Shown in pieces: positions 11,351 through 15,813 of a stretch of 15,813 bases of DNA. A model generated the notes under the pieces. That model saw nothing but the letters and a program-made list of their open reading frames with translations, made no database searches and was not told the origin of the DNA. The stretch's first letter is position 1. Each line of letters starts with the position of its first letter. The stretch is from the NCBI GenBank assembly GCA_002789465.1, contig PFTH01000153.1:1-15813 (forward strand), in the 5' to 3' direction. The position numbers were made by a program, and so were the translations under genes. The stretch is from Candidatus Roizmanbacteria bacterium CG_4_9_14_0_8_um_filter_34_12. Its GTDB lineage: Bacteria; Patescibacteriota; Microgenomatia; UBA1406; GWC2-37-13.

Positions 11351-13699
11351 ATGAAACTAACAGGTATTTCCCAAAAAGTGTTTCTTGATCGCTACTCCCT
11401 TAAGGATAAATTGGGGAATCCGATTGAAAAACACCCGGAACAAATGTGGAAAAGAATTGCCAAAACTGTTTCTCAAGTCGAAAAAAAAACCGATCAAAAA
11501 AAATGGGAAAAGCGTTTTAACTGGGTAATGGAAAATTTTAAATATGTTCCAGGGGGAAGAATATTGGCTGGAGCAGGAACTGGATATTCTGTTACGTATT
11601 ATAACTGTTTTGTTATTCCTTCTCCTAGTGATTCACGTGATGGAATATTGGAAACTCTAAAGCAAATGGTTGAAATTATGGCTCATGGTGGTGGTGTGGG
11701 TATTAATTTGTCATCACTGCGCCCGCGGGGTGCTCGCGTTAATAAGGTTAATGGTTTTTCTTCGGGTCCTTGTAATTGGTCTGAGCTTTTTTCCGTTGCC
11801 ACAAAAGACATTATTCAACAAGGAGGAACAAGACGTGGCGCCCTTATGCTCATGCTTTGGGACTGGCACCCAGACATTGAAGAATTTATTACCGTAAAAC
11901 AAGATTTAGCCCGTATTAATGGCGCAAACTTATCTGTTTGTATTTCTGATAAGTTTATGAGTGCGGTAGAAAAGGATGAAGATTGGTCTTTAGTTTTTCC
12001 TGACACTACCGACCCAGAGTATGATCAAAAATGGAACGGAGACCTAGAGGTGTGGAAAAAGCTTGGAAAAAAATTGGTTGTTAAAAAGACCGTTAGAGCA
12101 AGAAAAATTTGGAATTTGGTAGCTGAGGCCGCATGGAAATCTGCTGAGCCTGGTGTTGTTTTTATGGAAAGGTATAATAAGTGGCACAACAACTACTACT
12201 GGAATAGAATTAATTGTGTTAACCCTTGTGGGGAAGAAGGCCTTCCTCCTTGGGGTGTATGCAATCTTGGATCAATTAACCTCTCTGCCTTAATTAAGGG
12301 GGACAGCGTAGATAAAAAGGGAGCGTTTGACTTTGCAACCTTAAAAAAAATTGTTAAGGTTGCTACCCGCTTCCAAGATAATGTGGTTGACATGGACATA
12401 TATATTTTCCCAGGCATCCGCAAAACCCAACTTGAGGGTGAAAGACGAATTGGTTTGGGAACAATGGGATTGGGAGACGCTCTAATTAAATTACAAATGC
12501 GTTATGGCTCACCAGAATCCCTACGCTTCATAGATAAGGTTTATCGAATAATTAGAGATGAGGCCTATCAAACAGCTACGGAAATTGCTCAAGAAAAAGG
12601 GGCTTTTCCTAAATTTGACTCAGAAAAATATTTAAATGGTCTTTTTATAAAACAACTCCCCCCAACAATTCGTTCAAAAATACAAAAAAATGGGATTCGT
12701 AACTCAATATTATTAATGCAGGCACCAACCGGATCAACATCTTTAATGGTTAACACCACATCTGGAATTGAACCTGTTTATGAGTTTGAATTTGTTCGTA
12801 AGGACAGACTTGGACAACATGTTCTAAGGCATTATTTATATAATAGATGGTATAAAAAACATGAAAAAGAAATTACTTCGGGGAAAATAAAAAAACCTGC
12901 TTGGTTTGTGTCTGCAAACGAACTTTCTCCTGAAGACCATGTTTATGTTCAAGCAGCAATCCAAAAATATGTAGATGCATCAATTTCAAAAACAGTAAAC
13001 GCTCCCAAAACCCACACGGTTGAAAATGTAAAAAAACTCTATACCCTTGCATACAAACTGGGTTTAAAAGGAATGGCATATATGCGTGAAGGTTCGCGCA
13101 CCGGTGTTCTTGAAAGAATTAAGGATAAAACAGCTGAAATCAAAATAGTCACACCAAATTATGTGGTTAAGCCTAGACCAATGGTTGTTCATGGGTCAAC
13201 CTATCGCATTGATACTCCTGTTGGGGTTGCTTTTATTACAATAAACACCAATGGTGGAGGAGAGCCTCTTGAGATTTTTGTAAATGTAGGAAAAGCTGGA
13301 AGTGATGTTTATGCAATGGCTGAGGGACTTGGTCGTGTGATGTCACTTGCTTTGCGATTTGCGTCACATCTTCCCTATCAACAACGGGTTGTAGAAATTG
13401 CCAACCAACTTCGAGGAATTGGAGGAGCAAGAACAATGGGTTTTGGAAAAGATCGAATTAGAAGTCTTCCCGACGCCCTTGCAAAAGTGTTGTCAATGCA
13501 TTTTGGCCTAAATGGTGAGTCAAAAAAAACAGATGGTCACAATGACAAACCTCAGTTGATTGGAGCAGTAACGCAACCATCTTTAATTCAAACACCAGAT
13601 GTTGGTTCGTTTGATATTTGTCCTAAATGTGGAGAGGTATCGCTCGCCCACGAAGAAGGTTGTAAAAAATGCTATAGTTGTGGATATTCTGAGTGTTAA
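11351..13699 (+). CDS. nrdJ: Class II adenosylcobalamin-dependent ribonucleotide reductase
   Basis: A 782-residue class II ribonucleotide reductase, converting ribonucleotides to deoxyribonucleotides with adenosylcobalamin as radical source and no oxygen requirement. Active-site marks: C86 (YYNCFVIPSP) and C304 (GVCNLGSINLS) as the redox pair, and N291-P-C293-G-E295 with C293 as the thiyl-radical cysteine; the 11-residue C293-C304 spacing matches Thermotoga-type NrdJ. Further blocks are GGGVGINLSSLRPRG (103-117), GGTRRGA (158-164) and APTGSTS (near 458-464). A TSCPD-type domain (about 615-720) follows, then a C-terminal Cys cluster C757, C760, C771, C774, C777, C782 that likely relays electrons. 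There is no N-terminal ATP-cone. Downstream of nrdR, with the cofactor-making adenosyltransferase next; thioredoxin is close by. Confidence 0.95.
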   Translation: MKLTGISQKVFLDRYSLKDKLGNPIEKHPEQMWKRIAKTVSQVEKKTDQKKWEKRFNWVMENFKYVPGGRILAGAGTGYSVTYYNCFVIPSPSDSRDGILETLKQMVEIMAHGGGVGINLSSLRPRGARVNKVNGFSSGPCNWSELFSVATKDIIQQGGTRRGALMLMLWDWHPDIEEFITVKQDLARINGANLSVCISDKFMSAVEKDEDWSLVFPDTTDPEYDQKWNGDLEVWKKLGKKLVVKKTVRARKIWNLVAEAAWKSAEPGVVFMERYNKWHNNYYWNRINCVNPCGEEGLPPWGVCNLGSINLSALIKGDSVDKKGAFDFATLKKIVKVATRFQDNVVDMDIYIFPGIRKTQLEGERRIGLGTMGLGDALIKLQMRYGSPESLRFIDKVYRIIRDEAYQTATEIAQEKGAFPKFDSEKYLNGLFIKQLPPTIRSKIQKNGIRNSILLMQAPTGSTSLMVNTTSGIEPVYEFEFVRKDRLGQHVLRHYLYNRWYKKHEKEITSGKIKKPAWFVSANELSPEDHVYVQAAIQKYVDASISKTVNAPKTHTVENVKKLYTLAYKLGLKGMAYMREGSRTGVLERIKDKTAEIKIVTPNYVVKPRPMVVHGSTYRIDTPVGVAFITINTNGGGEPLEIFVNVGKAGSDVYAMAEGLGRVMSLALRFASHLPYQQRVVEIANQLRGIGGARTMGFGKDRIRSLPDALAKVLSMHFGLNGESKKTDGHNDKPQLIGAVTQPSLIQTPDVGSFDICPKCGEVSLAHEEGCKKCYSCGYSEC

Positions 13700-13853
13700 A
13701 TAAGACACATAAATCCAAATGACAAAATCCCAATGTCAAATCAATAACAAAATTCAAAACGAAAAATGATTTGGGAATTGATAGAATTGTAATTCTACTT
13801 ATTTTTGATTTTGTTATTTGAATTTGATTTGAATCTTTGAATTTTGAAATTTG
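13700..13853. repeat. CAAAT-type inverted-repeat element, copy 2 (upstream of the adenosyltransferase)
   Basis: It fills the 166-base gap after nrdJ. The left half (about 13708-13760) has CAAATGACAAAATCC and CAATAACAAAATTC words; the right half (about 13800-13853) has their complements. A perfect 7-bp hairpin TAGAATT/AATTCTA (13782-13788 with 13791-13797) is at the centre. Bases 13822-13853 equal 10830-10861. It ends 12 bases before the next ATG. Confidence 0.75.
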
Positions 13854-13865
13854 AATTTTATTATT

Positions 13866-14393
13866 ATGTCTATTTACACTCGCACGGGCGACGATGGAAC
13901 AACTACTCTTTTTGGTGGAAAACGCGTTTTAAAGTCTGATTCACAAGTTGAGGCTTACGGATCTATCGACGAGCTATCTTCTGTTTTGGGAATGGTTATT
14001 TCAACGTCTAATAAAAACGGTAAAGTTCTCATATTCGGTATTATTCAAAAGGACCTATATCTCATTATGTCTTTTCTGGCTGGTGCAAAAATACATTTGT
14101 CCGTTATAAACGATCATATAAAATTATTTGAACAAGAAATAGATAGGATTACGTTAGGGCTTCCAAAATTAAAAAGATTTATTTTACCAAGGGGGGGTGT
14201 TGTTGCAACTTTTCTTCATTTTTCCCGAACCGTTTGTCGACGTAGTGAAAGGGTTGTGGTTTTTTATGCGCAAAAATCAACCCTATTAAAAAATCCTAAT
14301 GTATTGTTAATTGTTAAATACCTCAACCGCCTCTCTGATTTTTTATTTATTCTTGCTCGTCAATCTTCTAATGAGCACGAAGTTGTTGTATAG
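13866..14393 (+). CDS. pduO: PduO-type ATP:cob(I)alamin adenosyltransferase
   Basis: A 175-residue PduO-type corrinoid adenosyltransferase, which transfers the adenosyl group of ATP to cob(I)alamin to make adenosylcobalamin. Visible motifs: the ATP-binding N-terminus IYTRTGDDGTTTLFGG (3-18), AYGSIDELSSVLG (30-42), FILPRGG (105-111), the signature RTVCRRSERVVV (121-132) and NRLSD (154-158) near the corrinoid. Most PduO members have a longer C-terminal tail with fewer hydrophobic residues than HEVVV, a minor difference. It follows nrdJ and gives it its cofactor, suggesting scavenged B12, since no corrin synthesis gene is seen. The ATG at 13866 gives the canonical MxIYTRTGD start; the in-frame ATG at 13851 lies in the repeat and was rejected. 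The next gene begins eight bases after the stop. Confidence 0.93.
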   Translation: MSIYTRTGDDGTTTLFGGKRVLKSDSQVEAYGSIDELSSVLGMVISTSNKNGKVLIFGIIQKDLYLIMSFLAGAKIHLSVINDHIKLFEQEIDRITLGLPKLKRFILPRGGVVATFLHFSRTVCRRSERVVVFYAQKSTLLKNPNVLLIVKYLNRLSDFLFILARQSSNEHEVVV

Positions 14394-14400
14394 TTAAATC

Positions 14401-14811
14401 ATGGCCACTAAAAATTTTACGCCAATCAACCATTTAATCAGCCCCCCAAAGCCAGCTTCTTTTCCAAAAGAAGCTGAACCAATAATAAAAGGCAGTGAAA
14501 AAAGTATAATCCAAGAGGTGGTTGAATATGAACCAAGTGGTCATCCAAAAATTATTCAAATTCACCCAGGAACAATTAAACTCCCTCCAGATTTAAAAAA
14601 GTTTGGCCTTCAGCCTGTTTCAAACAGCCAATTTTCAAGCTTTAAAAGCGTTACTGTTCCTCTTCGTGACGATCAGGTTTTGGTTGGCTTACATGCCCCT
14701 ATAACTTCCTCTTTCCGTTGGCTGGCAACTCTGGCGGTTTATATCTTAAGCCATTCTCATATTAAACTTAAAACCGTTGAGAAAAAAACGATTCGTGTTT
14801 TTAAAAAGTAG
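14401..14811 (+). CDS. Hypothetical protein, operon partner of the adenosyltransferase
   Basis: I do not recognise this 136-residue protein. The first half (1-55) is polar and Pro-rich with an acidic patch (IQEVVEYEPSGHPK), likely flexible. The second half looks folded: IIQIHPGTIKLPPDLKKFGLQPV (51-73), then VPLRDDQVLVGLHAPITSSFRWLATLAVYIL (86-116), and a basic end (IKLKTVEKKTIRVFKK). The stretch from about 101 to 117 is moderately hydrophobic and could be an amphipathic helix, not a clear membrane span. It begins seven bases after the adenosyltransferase stop and has no own promoter or Shine-Dalgarno, so it is co-transcribed. It is convergent with thioredoxin, 19 bases apart. Confidence 0.75.
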   Translation: MATKNFTPINHLISPPKPASFPKEAEPIIKGSEKSIIQEVVEYEPSGHPKIIQIHPGTIKLPPDLKKFGLQPVSNSQFSSFKSVTVPLRDDQVLVGLHAPITSSFRWLATLAVYILSHSHIKLKTVEKKTIRVFKK

Positions 14812-14830
14812 TTATTTGGGGTGGTTACTT

Positions 14831-15145
14831 TCAGATTGCTTTTTCTATTTCTTCAATAAACCTTTCCTTACCCATCGCGCCTGTAAACTGGGTAATAACT
14901 TTTCCTTGGTTAAAAATTATAAAGGTTGGAATTGAAAAAACATTGTATTGAGATGCTATTTGCCCATTTTTATCCACATCAACCTTAACAAAAGATGTCT
15001 CTTTTCTTTCTTCAGCAATTTGGTCAATTACTGGTGCTGTTACCTGACACGGCCCACACCAAGGTGCATAAAAATCTACAAAAACCAGTTTCTTACTCTC
15101 TAAAACTAGTTCTTTGAAGTTTTTTTCGTCTGCTTGTATAACCAT
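14831..15145 (-). CDS. trxA: Thioredoxin
   Basis: A 104-residue thioredoxin of normal length. It has the classic active site W29-C30-G31-P32-C33 in VFVDFYAPWCGPC, D24 as the buried acid, the cis-proline P73 in FSIPT and the GAMGKERFIEEI end. It is a cytosolic disulfide reductant with no signal peptide. Given the nearby nrdJ it may feed electrons to the reductase, although it is on the opposite strand and has its own promoter (TTGCTA, 17 bases, TAAAAT, eight bases to ATG). No thioredoxin reductase is in the window. Confidence 0.95.
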   Translation of the reverse strand: MVIQADEKNFKELVLESKKLVFVDFYAPWCGPCQVTAPVIDQIAEERKETSFVKVDVDKNGQIASQYNVFSIPTFIIFNQGKVITQFTGAMGKERFIEEIEKAI

Positions 15146-15153
15146 AGGTAAAT

Positions 15154-15182
15154 ATTTTAAACACTCATTCTGGAAATAGCAA
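15154..15182 (-). promoter_or_regulatory. Promoter of trxA (leaderless)
   Basis: Minus-strand -35 TTGCTA (15177-15182), 17-base spacer and -10 TAAAAT (15154-15159), then eight bases to the ATG at 15145. Confidence 0.6.
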
Positions 15183-15215
15183 GTGTTTAATCTTGTAGTA
15201 GGGGTTCGTTAACTA

Positions 15216-15259
15216 TTGATTAAAAATTGTTAATTGTTATAATAAACTGTAAATATAAT
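15216..15259 (+). promoter_or_regulatory. Promoter region of the last operon
   Basis: -35 TTGATT (15216-15221), 16-base spacer and -10 TATAAT (15238-15243). A second TATAAT lies at 15254-15259, 12 bases before the ATG at 15272. Either start site places the RNA 5' end after the in-frame ATG at 15227, so translation from 15272 is preferred. Confidence 0.55.
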
Positions 15260-15271
15260 TTGTATAACTTT

Positions 15272-15610
15272 ATGTCCTTGGACCTTATTAAACTTAAGCA
15301 AGAAATTGCTTTACTTATTCTTGATAAGTTGGAGAATGTAGAAATTACTCCTGAAAGAGCAGCTCAAATTGCTAAGTTTGTACTCAAGAACTTTCCTGAG
15401 AATTTAACCGATGAACAAGTAAGGGTAATCATTCCTAAACTTGGTGATCAATTTCACGAATTGGTAGGAGTTGTCCACAAACACTTAAGCATGTATGAAG
15501 AAGGAAATAAAGATAAGAAGATTAAAGTTGTAAATACCTTAATTAAGCAAGCACAACTAGATCAGGTTCAGAACATGTTAAAACAACATTTCACCGAAAA
15601 AAACATATGA
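15272..15610 (+). CDS. Small helical hypothetical protein
   Basis: I do not recognise this 112-residue protein. It appears all-helical and soluble: MSLDLIKLKQEIALLILDKLENVEITPERAAQIAKFVLKNFPENLTDEQVRVIIPKL in several short pieces forms three amphipathic helices (about 3-19, 25-37 and 43-53), followed by a longer helix region (54-75) and a basic C-terminal helix (80-107). There is no signal peptide or membrane segment. The preferred start at 15272 follows the promoter; an in-frame ATG at 15227 would add a hydrophobic, poorly supported extension. The stop TGA overlaps the next ATG as ATGA, which couples translation of the two genes. Function unknown. Confidence 0.7.
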   Translation: MSLDLIKLKQEIALLILDKLENVEITPERAAQIAKFVLKNFPENLTDEQVRVIIPKLGDQFHELVGVVHKHLSMYEEGNKDKKIKVVNTLIKQAQLDQVQNMLKQHFTEKNI

Positions 15611-15813
15611 CAGAATCATCTAACCTACCAACTCCGGCTCCACAAGAACATCGCGTTCAATTCCAAAAAGCAGTTGAGACGGTTAAAGGATCGAGAGCGG
15701 GTAAGGAACTGGCGCGAGTATTAAAAGTTGTTGATGATAGAGTAAGAAGATTCGTCACCAAAAAACCAGAAAATGCAGTAAAAATGCTTGAGATTGAAAG
15801 CCAACTTGATGAC
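15607..15813 (+). CDS. Hypothetical protein, 3' end outside window
   Basis: An open frame of 69 codons running off the right edge, read by hand. It begins MTESSNLPTPAPQEHRVQFQ, a polar Pro-rich start, followed by basic helical sequence (KAVETVKGSRAGKELARVLK, then VDDRVRRFVTKKPENAVKML). The ATG overlaps the stop of the previous gene (ATGA), a typical sign of coupled genes. I do not recognise a family from the visible part. Confidence 0.65.
   Translation, partial: MTESSNLPTPAPQEHRVQFQKAVETVKGSRAGKELARVLKVVDDRVRRFVTKKPENAVKMLEIESQLDD

Noticed and set aside
11670..11902. Open frames overlapping the nrdJ active-site region
   Set aside because: nrdJ is intact and conserved over this stretch; these are shadow frames.
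13851..13865. Upstream ATG of the adenosyltransferase
   Set aside because: It lies at the end of the repeat element; the family start (MxIYTRTGD) is at 13866.

Overview
The window looks like a chromosomal piece of a Candidate Phyla Radiation (Patescibacteria) bacterium, most likely from the Microgenomates side. This placement is an inference. It rests on the A+T-rich sequence, short intergenic gaps, almost no Shine-Dalgarno sequences, small membrane-protein families I associate with CPR genomes, a class II ribonucleotide reductase with a cobalamin adenosyltransferase, and several kinds of intergenic inverted repeat. TGA and TAA both end clear genes, so the code is standard and not the TGA=Gly code of Absconditabacteria or Gracilibacteria. 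No rRNA, tRNA, CRISPR array, transposase or phage gene was seen.

Layout. 1-468 (minus): a BrnT/CopG-type antitoxin pair, with the antitoxin cut by the left edge. 532-1915 (minus): a stomatin-like SPFH protein and its usual NfeD partner. 1956-3344 (plus): an endonuclease Q-type DNA repair nuclease, divergent from nfeD, with a C-terminal sequence resembling a beta-clamp binding motif. 3454-5653 (plus): a Wzy/WaaL-like glycan polymerase or ligase overlapping an acyltransferase-3, a small surface-polysaccharide operon. 5675-7435 (minus): a secreted coiled-coil plus SpoIID/LytB wall protein. 7436-7751: a spacer full of GTAGGGG-type palindromic repeats. 7752-9433: a Cys-rich VirB2-like membrane protein, a sortase-substrate-like IPNTG protein (minus) and a conserved-type two-TM protein of unknown function. 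9387-10543 (minus): a PIN-type RNA ligase partner protein and a membrane-anchored PDZ protein. 10878-14811 (plus): nrdR, nrdJ, a PduO-type cobalamin adenosyltransferase and a hypothetical gene. 14831-15145 (minus): thioredoxin. 15272-15813 (plus): two overlapping unknown genes, the second cut by the right edge.

How the genes fit together. The clearest functional block is deoxynucleotide supply: NrdR as repressor, NrdJ as B12-dependent reductase, PduO making the adenosylcobalamin that NrdJ needs, and thioredoxin as a plausible electron donor. A second theme is the cell surface: glycan polymerase/ligase, acyltransferase, SpoIID-like wall enzyme, IPNTG protein and VirB2-like protein. EndoQ and the RNA ligase partner add DNA and RNA repair.

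Two general patterns stand out. First, at least eight genes have a -10 hexamer ending only 6-9 bases before the start codon, which implies leaderless mRNAs; this also fixes several start codons. Second, the spacers are occupied by at least three families of inverted-repeat element. One has a 38-bp identical core that supplies the stop codons of two unrelated genes, and two hairpins sit in frame inside the polymerase gene.
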